From contig NC_134137.1 of assembly GCF_033958435.1 (NCBI RefSeq), positions 250,650,501 to 250,714,500 on the forward strand: a stretch of 64,000 nucleotides of DNA, given 5' to 3'. A program made the position numbers and the translations under genes. Under the pieces are notes generated by a model. That model was given only the letters and a program-made list of their open reading frames with translations, had not been told where the DNA came from and ran no database searches. Each line of letters starts with the position of its first letter. Position 1 is the stretch's first letter. Of the stretch, positions 1 through 9,857 are shown piece by piece. The DNA is from Carettochelys insculpta (Eukaryota > Chordata > Testudines > Carettochelyidae).

Positions 1-1044
1 CCTTCCCCAGATGGTGAGGGCTGACACCACCACAGAAGTAACATGCCATATTCTGAGGGCAGCCTAGGTTGAAAGTACATGAAGCCCAGCCTGAAAGCTG
101 CAGAAGCAGGCTGCACTGTGACTAAACCAGTAGGCCAACTGAAATTAGAATTAATGGAAGAGAGGCATTGGGGCAGAGGGGCAGGGTGGGGCGGGGCAGG
201 GCAGGGGAACCTAGTCCCATAGTATGAAATGAAGGAGAAGGTTCTCTTCTCTTTCCATTAGGCTTTCAGCAGTCTCAGATACATAGATTTCACTGACAGA
301 AAGAGCCAATAGAATAAGAAATGTGGGCCCCTTGACAGCAGAGAGAGAAATATAAAGCCCAGGTAGACATGTGTATCCATGCAGAGACCCAACCACTTCA
401 GTGCTCCATGAGGGCACTAGGAGTTCTCAGCAAGATTCTCTTCACAGGAGCTTTCGTCTGATACCACATTAAACATTCTACATTACCCTCTATTTTTGGC
501 ATTCAACCTACCAGACTACAAATTTCAAAGAGGTAGGGTGCACCGCCTGTGAATAAACTGATATTTTTGTGAAATTAAATCTTAAATCACAAATGGCATT
601 TGCTTGCCAAAATCCTGGCACATACCTTCTTGCTAAAATACCCATAAGATACACAGTCCTGGAGTTGTTGTAATTTTTTATTTAAAAAAAAAAAAAAAAA
701 TCAGGTTGGCATTTTCCAGTAAGCTAACTGAAAAGATGCCCATCAAAATTACATGTTCAAACAAAACATCACTGATTATTTAAGTGGCTTCTCACCTTTC
801 AAACAGTCATACAATTAGGCCAATAAAACTAAGGGGACCACTCTTTGAAATCTGGCTACATTGATAAATTGCTAGAATTATTTGCATTTTAGTAGCACTC
901 ACATTGTACCCTCATCTACACAGGACAATGCCAATCCAGAAGAGGTAAGAATTCAAGAGTTTCATGTGGGGAGATTGCTGTGGCTCCATCAGCTTCAGGG
1001 AGGTTCTACCTGGAAAGTGCTTAGTACAATATCAAGGAGTAGGG
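1..1044. other. unassigned non-coding DNA
   Basis: AT-rich sequence without a convincing exon. It contains an A-rich run near 673-699 and a G-rich stretch near 175-205. Short open frames here lack any domain signature or codon pattern that would support a gene. I see no repeat family that I can name. Confidence 0.5.
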
Positions 1045-1490
1045 CAGGGGTTGGCAACCAAAATAGCAAGATGACCCATTTTTTTCCTAGCTTTATTTGT
1101 TCAAGAGTTGCAATGCATGTGAATATGAGATGGTCTTTAATAAAATATGTCAAACCATACTTTTTGGAGTTCCTATTTTAAGAACACACAATGATGCGTA
1201 ACGCAATACATGTTTACTACATGACGTTCACAAACTTTTTACATATTCTCTTGAGGTTGCATTTTTTGTTGGTGGTGAATTTCTCATTGCCCACCTGCAC
1301 CTGACGAAGTGAGTCTATGCCCCCCAAAGCTTATGCTCATACATTTCTGTTAGTCTATAAGGTGCCACAGGACCCCTCGTTGCTTTTGCAGATCCAGACT
1401 AACACGGCTACCCCTATGATACTTAAAGCCACCGAGAAGCCCTTAAAGAGCTGCATGTGGCTCTGGAGCCACAGGTGGCAGACATGGGTG
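1045..1490 (+). mobile_element. hAT-like non-autonomous element, interrupted
   Basis: The left end reads CAGGGGTTGGCAACC, a typical hAT (Charlie-like) terminus. The degenerate right end around 1455-1490 (GGAGCCACAGGTGGCAGACA) resembles the complementary end, whose usual form is GCCACAGGTTGCCGACCCCTG. A Penelope-like fragment sits between the two ends at 1299-1424. No transposase frame is present. The right boundary and the 8-bp target duplication are not clear, so the extent is approximate. Confidence 0.55.
1299..1424 (+). mobile_element. Penelope-like element 3' fragment
   Basis: It begins CTGACGAAGTGAGTCT and ends with CAGACTAACACGGCTACCCC. This is the same end sequence seen next to the GIY-YIG frame at 17.2-17.8 kb and in the inverted repeat at 62.5 kb. 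It is 5' truncated and non-coding, and it lies inside the hAT-like element. Confidence 0.7.
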
Positions 1491-1751
1491 ATGTGTGGGG
1501 GTGCACCAGGGATCACATATACTCAGAGTGCCCACTCTCTCCCAGCACTCCATTTCCCTGTCTGGTGAGTGTGGGGGCTTTCCCAGCCCTACCCAAGAGC
1601 AGTGTGGCCAGGAAGCAGCATATACTGAAGCAAGGCTCTAACTCATGCTGCTCTTGGGCCAGGGTGGGCCTGTCCCCCCGACTTGCTGGAAGGAGCACAG
1701 TGCTTCTGGTGGAAGAGGGGGTCAGGGCAGATCAGGGATTGAGGGGGGAGA
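1491..1751. other. unassigned GC-rich CpG-poor stretch
   Basis: GC-rich DNA lying between the hAT-like right end and a SINE. Open frames cross it but look like products of base composition. It may be internal sequence of an unrecognised element. Confidence 0.4.
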
Positions 1752-1957
1752 GGGTGAGGGATAGCTCAGTAGTTGGAGCATTGGCCTGCTAAACCCAGGG
1801 TTGTGAGCTCAATCCTTGAGGAGGCCACTCGGTGCAAACAGAGGGTTTTGCCTTTTTTTTTTTTTTTTTAAATCTGTCAGGGATGGTGTTAGGTCCTGCT
1901 GTGAGTGCAGGGACCACACCTGATAACCTCTGAAAGTCCTTCCCAGTTCTATGAAGA
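1752..1957 (+). mobile_element. tRNA-derived SINE (turtle Cry/Pol III type)
   Basis: The head has a tRNA-like A box (TAGCTCAGTAGT, about 1762-1773) and a B box (GAGCTCAATCC, about 1805-1815). The tail resembles a LINE end (AACCTCTGAAAGTCCTTCCC), which fits 3'-end sharing with CR1. A poly-T run near 1853-1870 interrupts the body. A second copy lies at 23.9 kb. This family is known from cryptodiran turtles and is the main taxonomic clue. Confidence 0.85.
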
Positions 1958-2333
1958 TAAGTGTGGCCAGCTGTCCCCCTGAAGCCACCCAACCTTCCCC
2001 AGTCAATCAGTCACCACTGGCTAGAGAATGAAACTGTCCAGTGACAACTCACTTTCACCACACCACTATTCCACCCAAATAATGAAATTGATGTACTTGA
2101 TACAGGTAACTGAACAGCACTGTCTGTACAATGATCACCACTAAAATTTTGCATCAACCTCTGTGTAATATTCACTGTACAGTCTGTGGTGCCCAACATG
2201 CTAGCCACACATGGCTATATAGCCAATTAAATGAGGCTAGTTGGCTTGAACAATAATTTTCAGACTAATATGGCTAGATTGCTACAGCAGTAGGCATTAT
2301 TGTGGCTACTGCTTCAAAACTGATTAGACACAA
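1958..2333. other. unassigned unique DNA
   Basis: Non-coding sequence of mixed composition between the SINE and a putative MITE. No recognisable element or exon. Confidence 0.4.
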
Positions 2334-2426
2334 GGGCTACGGCTACACTACAGCAATCTTTCGAAAGATGATGTTCCGGAAGATCTCTTCCAAAAACAAA
2401 ACCAAACCACCAACCTTCTCTCAAAA

Positions 2427-2458
<32 letters not shown>

Positions 2459-2789
2459 GGATTGAAAGATGGATCTGCTTTTTTGATAAGGAGTATCCAC
2501 CCAGGGCCTGCTCTTTTGAAAGAATGGCCCAGGGATAGAAAAAAATTTGGTGCCATAAGGACTGCTCTTTCAAAAAAGGTGTGGGGGGATGCAGAGGATC
2601 TACACATGCTTTTGCTCAAAAGAAGCCTCCCTGATCAGGGAGCAGAAGAGGGCTTTTAGAAGAAGAGCCATGTTCTTTTGATTTCAGATCAAACAAGTGC
2701 ATTTTGTGTGTATGGACACTCCATGTGTTCTTTCAAAAGAAAAAAAAAGCTGGATTTTCAGCAATAACTTGCTGGCACAGATGTAACCC
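2334..2789. mobile_element. putative MITE with TIR GGGCTACGGCTAC
   Basis: The left end GGGCTACGGCTACACTACAG leads into a TCTTTCGAAAGA palindrome. The complement of the right end near 2789 (GGGTTACATCTGTGCC) aligns imperfectly with it. Several CTTTTGAAAGA-type palindromes lie inside, and a CA microsatellite sits at 2431-2458. No clean target duplication was found, so family and borders are tentative. Confidence 0.4.
2431..2458. repeat. (CA)n microsatellite
   Basis: About 14 uninterrupted dinucleotide units inside the putative MITE. Confidence 0.95.
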
Positions 2790-3289
2790 AGGGTTTTATA
2801 TATTATGCCCTTCTTCCCTAACCCTGATATGTAATTGTTAATTACTTTCAAATAGTAACTAAAATGATATTTATGGTCACAAATGCATCTCAAAGTAATA
2901 GCAGAGGTCACAGAAAAGACATTTCAAAGTAATTGGAAAAAGTGTGAGCTGTAGCAACTGGTCATGTGACAATCTTGAAGCTGAAAGAGAGAGATTAGAA
3001 CAGCTACCTAACCCACAAAACTAAGAGTCACTCATCCATAAAGGACAGCCTGCCAAGTTTCTTCAGTTGTTTCCCTTACAGGGCTGAGGAGTTTTATCAT
3101 TAACAGAAGACACGAATATTCTCTATGGCTACCACAGAGATCATAACTACCATTCCTTTGTAGGAGGCCTCTAACATGATCATTTCTTACACTCCTTCTT
3201 CTGGAAGATAGCTTTATCAGCACCAAGTGGGTAATGGAAAAAAGTAGGTGACAAATCTATTTCTGCCCCTGTATACGAGTATGCAATGT
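2790..3289. other. unassigned unique DNA
   Basis: AT-rich, no exon and no repeat that I can name. Confidence 0.4.
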
Positions 3290-3430
3290 TGTTGTAGCCA
3301 TGTATGACAGGATATTAGAAAAGACAAGCTGAGTGAGGTAGTACCTTTTGATTGAACCAACTTCTGAGGAAGAGAAAGACAAGTTTTGGAGCTTACACAG
3401 AGCTCCTCTTGAACATCAATACATTTTACA
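3290..3430 (-). mobile_element. Penelope-like end fragment, second family
   Basis: It contains the blocks TTGTTGTAGCCATGTATG, AACCAACTTCTGAGG and AGCTTACACAGAGCTCCTCT. These match a second PLE-type end family also present at 19.8 kb and, weakly, at 29.4 kb. In the complement, the end has the order CTGAAGA, stem, GAAA seen in related copies, but this copy is decayed. Confidence 0.6.
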
Positions 3431-4329
3431 TCAGTACTCAGTGGCGTCAAATCTGTTTGTTCTGGGAAGAAGATCTGGATTCAGAAAAGTGCCAAAGAAT
3501 CATCTGGCTAAACTGAACCTAAAAAACACTTTACGAAAAAGACAAGAAGAGTAGAACTAGGTACGCATGCACATGGATGTGTACATACACGTAGTTCTGT
3601 TTAATGTAAAGATCAAGTCGAACTTAACAGAAAAATACAAATAGGCGATTCATACTGGGCAAAAACCCTGAATAGTTACACATTAGAATTTACGCTTCAC
3701 TGAAACAAAAGGGGAAAATAGCAATGAAAACATTCCGGGTACACTTCCAGGCTTCTGCTAAAGTATGCAGCACCACTGTATCAACAATATTAGTAATCCT
3801 GAAAGCCTGTAGGTACAGTGTAGAAAAAACACTTAAGAACTTTCTGCAGGCAGGCAGCCAGCCAGCAGCTGCCTCTGACAAGTGAGAGACTAAAGCTTTC
3901 CATTTCCATGGAAATGGACTTTGGATCTTTAAAAATAAAGATTTCAAAGCTTAAAACAAACCCTACATTCCTGTTTTTGATCCCACATCCATTTCCCTGG
4001 AAATTAGGAGGAAAATGACAAATAGCAGCTAAATTAATAAGTGCCCTGGCCAACAAATTCATCACTTGTTACTATTTCCCTGTTTTCACTTAGAGATGGC
4101 TACCCCCTCACAAATTGTAAAGCCACAGTATCATCATGGCCAGTGATACTTTATAAACACTACTGTGTTTTAATTGGCAGGTTATGGAGCACCAGCAGGG
4201 CACTAGTTCGATGGGAGTTATAAGCAGCTAGCATTCCATTCACGTTGCACTGTAAAATCCAAACAGTGGTAAATGAAAAGTCACCTTGTTACTTAGTCCC
4301 ACTAGACACAAAGGAACTGAAGACACATT
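3431..4329. other. unassigned unique DNA
   Basis: Non-coding, AT-rich. The frames across 3690-4065 show no domain. A short CAGG/CAGC-rich cluster lies near 3845-3870. Nothing else stands out. Confidence 0.4.
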
Positions 4330-4570
4330 GGCTGTGTCTACACTACAAAAATAACTTCGAAGTTGCTTTCTTTGAAATACAACTTTGAAATAAGCAACTT
4401 GGAAGCAGAGCATCTAAGTTAAACTTCAAAGTAGGGCACTACTCCATTCCTGGGAATGGAGTAAGGACTCTGAAGTTGGGAAAATGTGTGTAGACCCTCT
4501 GCTGGCTACTTCGATGTAGTGTCTCACTTCGAAGTTAACTTTGACATTAGTTCCTAGTGTAGATGCACCC
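4330..4570. mobile_element. MITE, PIF/Harbinger-like (241 bp)
   Basis: Left end GGCTGTGTCTACACTAC; right end TAGTGTAGATGCACCC, its imperfect complement. Both flanks carry the 3-bp duplication ATT (4327-4329 and 4571-4573). The interior is rich in TTCGAAGT palindromes and has no coding capacity. Ends and duplication length match the Harbinger copies at 48-61 kb. Confidence 0.8.
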
Positions 4571-4684
4571 ATTATGGCCCAATTGTTTTTATTTCTATAG
4601 GCAGCCCACTGATAGCCAGAGCAGCGTAACAGCACCACTCTGGATTTTTCTTTTTAAGACTGTTTTGTGAATATGGCCTCAAGC

Positions 4685-5519
4685 CAGGCATGGGGAACCC
4701 TTGGCCCATGATCCAGAAATGGACTGTGAGACTCAGGGCTCCCCTTTCCAGCATCCATCCCACAGCAGGGTTGGAGCCATGAAGCTCGTGGGTCAGATCA
4801 GGCAACCCAAAGCTGGGCCTGGCTCATGTGTTCTGCTGGGGGGGGGGAGGGAGTGGCTGCATGCAGTGACACTCACTGCCATTCCTCCAATGGGGGGAAG
4901 GAGGAGTGGCAGCGCTGCCCAGAGGCTTCACCCTGCAGCTCTGATTGCCTTGAATTCTGGCCAATCAGAGCAGTGGAGAGTGGTGCTTGGGCATGGGAGA
5001 AGGGACCACACAGCCATGTGGTAAGCTGCACTTGTCACCCAAACCTCCCGCCCCCAAACAAAATTTCTACACCCTTCCTTCTGCTCAGACTCCTACTTCC
5101 AACCGCTTCCTGTGCCCTCCTTCCTACTCCGTTCCTGACCTCTCCCTTCCAGATGACACCCCAAACCTCCCTGAACCCTTCCTCTCACCCAGGGCCACAG
5201 CCCACTCCTGCACCCCACTTCTCCCGCCAGACCCCACACCCCAAGCCCAATTAATGGCAGCCTCCTCCCACAATGAACGTCTCATATTTTAGCCCCAGCA
5301 CTTATGAGGGGCCAAAAAAAGTACTAGCTCTGGGCCCCCCCCTCAAGGCTCTTGGACTGCTGTATGTGGGGAATGACAGAAGTGTTTTCCTTTTTGTTTG
5401 TTTCAATCGGGGACCACATCAGGGTAGTAGTGGTGGTTGTGCACTTTGTACTTGTCTGGCCCCTGACTGAATTGTTTATGGCTCAGTGGCCCCTGGCCTG
5501 AAAGTTTCCCCACCTCTGC
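4685..5519. mobile_element. hAT-like non-autonomous element (about 835 bp)
   Basis: The left end CAGGCATGGGGAACCCTTGG and the complement of the right end (CAGAGGTGGGGAAACTTTCA) form a hAT-type inverted repeat. The interior is C-rich and CpG-poor, and its overall plan matches the copy at 12.7-13.6 kb. The flanks CCTCAAGC and CTTCAGCT only partly agree as an 8-bp duplication, as expected for an older copy. Open frames inside are composition artefacts. Confidence 0.7.
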
Positions 5520-6010
5520 TTCAGCTGAAAATGTTTTTCCAAGTTTCACCAATCTGCTGTTTTCACAGAGATGGAAACAGGATCCCATCCCTGCAAGTTT
5601 AAGACTCTTGCTTGTCAATTTCATCTGCCAGTTGCTCATTGACTACTGAAATATTACTTTGCAAAGAAGTATTTATGGCTTTTAATTCACATACCATATG
5701 TTGGATAATAAAATAAACAAACAAAACAACAACGACCTCCTTGGTTCTGAACTAAACAGGTTCCTTTTTAGGAAAACTATTTACAAAGGTGTTGCAACTG
5801 TAGTCTACACTCCAGCCTTTTGCAGACAGACTTACATCCTGATGCCCCACTCAAACCATTCCCACCACATGCAGTATAAGTTGCTACAGCCATGAAAGTT
5901 TAGGAATACTAGTAGTAGAGAGAGGTAAGACTAAAAAAAGAAGAAGGACAGATACCCTCACAAGAGCTATCCACAGAAGAGTCAGGGTATTGTCAGCAGG
6001 TTTGTAAGCA
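5520..6010. other. unassigned unique DNA
   Basis: AT-rich sequence without exon or repeat signature. Confidence 0.4.
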
Positions 6011-6327
6011 CAGTAAACTCTTTCATATCTGGCAGCCCCAGGACCGGGAGGTTGCCAGATATTCAAATATGCTGGATAATACAGAGGTATACCTAGCAAT
6101 GCATAACACTATTAAGAAACAAACAAAAAAAAGTATGCAGAATACCTGATTTATCAACAACAGTAGCACTGTAGACTGTGAACTTACACTGTATTTGCTG
6201 TATTTATTTGTATTTACTTTCACTATGCTGTACTTATGCAAAATGTAACTAAAATTTATTTATGGTTAAAATTCCACTTATTTGGGAGTTCTGGATAATA
6301 GAACGCCAGATATGAAAGAGTTTACTG
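6011..6327. mobile_element. pogo/Tc1-mariner-like MITE (317 bp)
   Basis: A perfect inverted repeat of about 23 bp bounds it: CAGTAAACTCTTTCATATCT plus GGC on the left, and the complement at the right end 6327. The CAG...CTG termini and a TA on the right flank (CA on the left, one change) fit Tc1/mariner-pogo insertion. The AT-rich interior has no transposase. Confidence 0.8.
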
Positions 6328-6994
6328 TATATATTTGTCAATTAAATACAGCCTTGGAACCTGCTAGGAAAAACAACAGAAGAATTTAAAAGTTTTTAAA
6401 CACAGGTGCTTCTGAATGGTAAGGTCAAAATCCATTCTAAAATATCAGTTGAAACACATTATTAAAAAGGTCTGCACCAAAATTTGTGATGTTTCAAACA
6501 AATTTAGTGAGCTTCCTACTGATCTGTCCTTGTGACAGGCTAACCTTCTCGGCAGGCTATTCAAGTGTAATGGAACTCAAACTACCCAGCCAACCTGACT
6601 GCCGGCTGGTCTCTACAAACATGATGGATAGATTGCTTCCATTTTCACACAATTTTACACATTTAAACAGTACTAATGAACAGATAACAAAATGTCTGAA
6701 AAATTACATATAAAATTTTAAGCACTTGATATATATCCCATACTTTTCCAGGTATGAGCTTTTACCATTATCAGCACTTTTCAGATGTTTACAGACATTT
6801 GTCTTGAGTTTCATCATTATTTAAAATTACCCTCACTGCATAAACAGGCATTTGGTATAAGTTACTCTAGACATTTAGCATTGTGGAACTTGATTCCACA
6901 AGTGCAGGAAACAAAAAGTTTTGTTTAAGATCACAAACTATTCTGTGTACTTTTAATACATGGCATAACCAAGTTTGCAACAGTGTCATTAAAC
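6328..6994. other. unassigned unique DNA
   Basis: AT-rich, no gene or repeat identified. Confidence 0.4.
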
Positions 6995-7079
6995 AGGCCC
7001 AATACCAAAAGGTGCTGAGCATCTACACCTGCCACCTATGAGAACAGCAGATGCTCAGCACTTCTCAGGATTAGGCCCA
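6995..7079. repeat. ancient foldback repeat (GGTGCTGAGCATC hairpin)
   Basis: GGCCCAATACCAAAAGGTGC at the left is mirrored by GATGCTCAGCACTT and AGGATTAGGCCC at the right, making an imperfect hairpin. It matches a class of short palindromic repeats common in sauropsid genomes, which I cannot name with certainty. Confidence 0.55.
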
Positions 7080-8327
7080 CTGTTGGCACAGAACATGACA
7101 TGAGCAGCTACCATTATGTGCCAGTTTAGTATCACAGGGCATTGCTTTCAGTTGTCCTTATTACCCGAGATGCAGAACAAGTGCTTCAATATCTGTATTG
7201 CTGTGCAGGGGAAATCCAGATCTTTAATTTAGTGGGTTCAGTGGTGGGATAACTCAAAGTCCATGTCCTGTTCTGCATTATGGAGCAAATCAGACCACAT
7301 GACTGTTAGTTTGGGTCTTAATCTAGGATTAATAAAAGAAGTTGTTTCACATACATTTGTCTGTGCATCCAAGGAGGTCCCTCCCAGCATTTATATTTTA
7401 CTTATTTCTACCTTTCATTTTCCTGACAACTTGAATACATTATTCAGAGGGAAAAAGAACCACTTATCACCGCAGCACATTGAAGAGAACCTTTAGGTAT
7501 CAATGTAACAAAAGTAATTCATGTCAGACAAACATTCTTGCAATTTATTAATTATTTTATAAACCCTAGACCACACGAGCAAGTCTGGACAAGCCAGAGA
7601 TTTTGACTAATCCCTCCTGCTCGCCCACATCAAATCCCTAAATATAAAGTTTATGTAAGAGCACATTAGTGGCACAGGGCACAGGGCAGGAGAGCAGCAA
7701 AAAAAGTGAAGGGCTCTGATTTTTTTTTAAAAAAAATTGCATTCACCTATAAACACTGATTTTTGCTTTAATATTCAATTTTAACCCCCCCGCCACCCCA
7801 CTAGCTTTTCCAACCATAAGTCTATTCTAGCTGCCCTGTTTTTAGAGGATTAGACTTAGTTACCCAGCTTTAATATCTTTGTTTTGAATTAACCATCTGT
7901 TCTGTAGCATTTAGATGAACAGACCCAGAACAAGAAGAATTCCAACAGATTTGTTTTCCACCCAAGAGATACATAACAGATATGTTTTCAAAAGGGCAAC
8001 AGCATCATCTTTTCCAGAACATATAATCTTCCCAGCAAGGAAATAAAGTTACGTTTTTGATTTTCCATCTTTTAGTCTCTGCGGTCTGATTTTATCAAAT
8101 TAGCACAAAAAGTCCTGAAGAGAATGGGTAGCACATTTATTACATCTTTTAAACTAATTAGCATACTAAGAGATTATCTACAAAAAATAAATCTGCAAAG
8201 CACAAGAAGCTGGATGTCTGAAGGTTTCTGAAAACAAAATCCCAATAGGGCAGCTGTAGGTCAGACATATCTTAATCTAGCGTCTTTTAAGAAGATTGCC
8301 AAAAACAATACAAGCAATTGCTACAAA
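7080..8327. other. unassigned unique DNA
   Basis: AT-rich, non-coding, with homopolymer tracts near 7720-7735 and 7780-7800. No recognisable feature. Confidence 0.4.
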
Positions 8328-8447
8328 TATTAGTGGTAGCCGAGTTAGTCTGTGTCTTCAAAAACAACAAGAAGTCCCAAGGCATCTTATAGACTAACAG
8401 ATATTTTGGGGCATAAGCTTTTGTGGGCAAAGACCCGCTTCATCATA
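8328..8447 (-). mobile_element. Penelope-like element 3' fragment
   Basis: Read on the complement it has the order GAAGCGGGTCT, CCCACAAAAGCTTATGCCCC, a TAGTCTATAAGATGCC block and an AGACTAACTCGGCTACC tail. This is the same family as the fragments at 1.3, 17.2 and 62.5 kb. It is non-coding. Confidence 0.7.
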
Positions 8448-8771
8448 TGTAAATTCTTAAGTGAAATTGTACATTGAAAAAGAAATAGGGTTCCATGGGC
8501 AACATGATACATTGGATGCTTCAAAATATACATAGCTTGAAAAGACATGGACTTCTCTGTACACATCTATAAATGGGAAATAGCAGCAAGGATGCTCAGT
8601 TGTTTGAAGTTTCATTAAAAAAAGTTAGTTAAATGTCACTTATACACTAATACAAACTACTGATAGACTACTTGATTTAAAAATAACTATTTCAGAGGAG
8701 TGTGCCATTAATGTTAAGAGATACGTTTGTCTTGCAGCTGTCAAGACCAGTGAATGTTTGTAAAAGACTAA
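8448..8771. other. unassigned unique DNA
   Basis: AT-rich; nothing recognised. Confidence 0.4.
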
Positions 8772-8938
8772 GGCTATGTCTACACTACACTACCAGGGTT
8801 CAATTTCACAAGTATAGAATGAACATGCAAAATTGGCCTCTCAGGGGTCACGGTTGTCCCCTGTACTCCTTACAAGGTAAGAGCTCTCCCACTGACATTC
8901 CCCAGTATGGACAGCCAAGTTAGTCAAGTGTAGACAGC
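8772..8938. mobile_element. MITE, PIF/Harbinger-like (167 bp)
   Basis: Left end GGCTATGTCTACACTACAC; right end CAAGTGTAGACAGC. The 3-bp target duplication TAA is exact (8769-8771 and 8939-8941). TAA/TTA is the classic Harbinger target. Non-coding. Confidence 0.75.
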
Positions 8939-9605
8939 TAAAAATTGACCTACACGATTACCATAGCTAGAATTGCCCATGTCTCCACTAGGCAAAGTAA
9001 GTCATAAAGATGACTGAAGATGGCCTAAAAGTAACCCATAGGTACAAGATCAGAGTTCTGAAATCCCCTAGTGCTCCTTCCTTACTTAAGAGCTGTATGT
9101 AGGATCTGACTCCCTCTAGACTGGTTCCCCACACACTGCTTCTAATTCACAGAGTTCCTGTGCTTGGAACAATAATTCAGGCTCTCCAAATCATGGTTTT
9201 GTATCAGCCAGTCTACTTGCCCTCTGCCGCCTGTATCAAATGCCCTCCCACCTGACTTGCTGCAAATTCTAATTTTACCACAAACATTTATAAACCACCT
9301 CCCATTCCTTTAGATGTCAGTATTTCAGGATATTAGGTACACCCTCATCAGCTGATTTTGCTGAAAGGAGGAAACACCATATTTTCTTACAAGGGTAAGA
9401 CAAGACCTACAGAATTTACTCTGCCATTCCAAATCATATATTCTATTACCTTCTCTAGAAGGGCCTATGCATCAGTGCCTCAAAAAATGAAGTAAAATGA
9501 TACAAGTTTGAGCGAACATGTTTTTCGCTACTACATACGTGAAAAAAATCCGGTTGCAACGCATTGCAACATGGTATTTTGTTCTTCCATTATGTTGTAC
9601 TCTTA
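8939..9605. other. unassigned unique DNA
   Basis: No exon or named repeat. Confidence 0.4.
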
Positions 9606-9857
9606 GGGTAGAGCTGCCAAAGTGCTTGTCACTGGGATAACTCCCATTCTATAGAACTCAAAAAGAAGTTTTACCCCTGAAATAAGTCATAGTGTGTCCA
9701 ATGTCTATATTTCAAAATAGGTTCTATTGGGTGTATAGATGCTGTATTTTGAAATAGCTGAGAGCATTGCTGAGCTGAGAGCAAAATGCATTGTGTGTAG
9801 CAGTGTTATTTTGAAATAAGATATTCTGGAATATTTTATTGCTGTGTTGACATACCC
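9606..9857. mobile_element. putative MITE (TATTTCAAAATA type)
   Basis: Contains repeated TATTTCAAAATAG and TATTTTGAAATA palindromes and a right end GCTGTGTTGACATACCC that resembles the shared terminal theme. The left end GGGTAGAGCTGCC is degenerate, and the flanks TTA and ACA do not match. Related palindromes recur at 47.9-48.15 kb. Confidence 0.45.

Noticed and set aside
1752..1957. functional tRNA gene
   Set aside because: A and B boxes are present but the sequence continues into a SINE body with a LINE-like tail and recurs at 23.9 kb, so it is a SINE.
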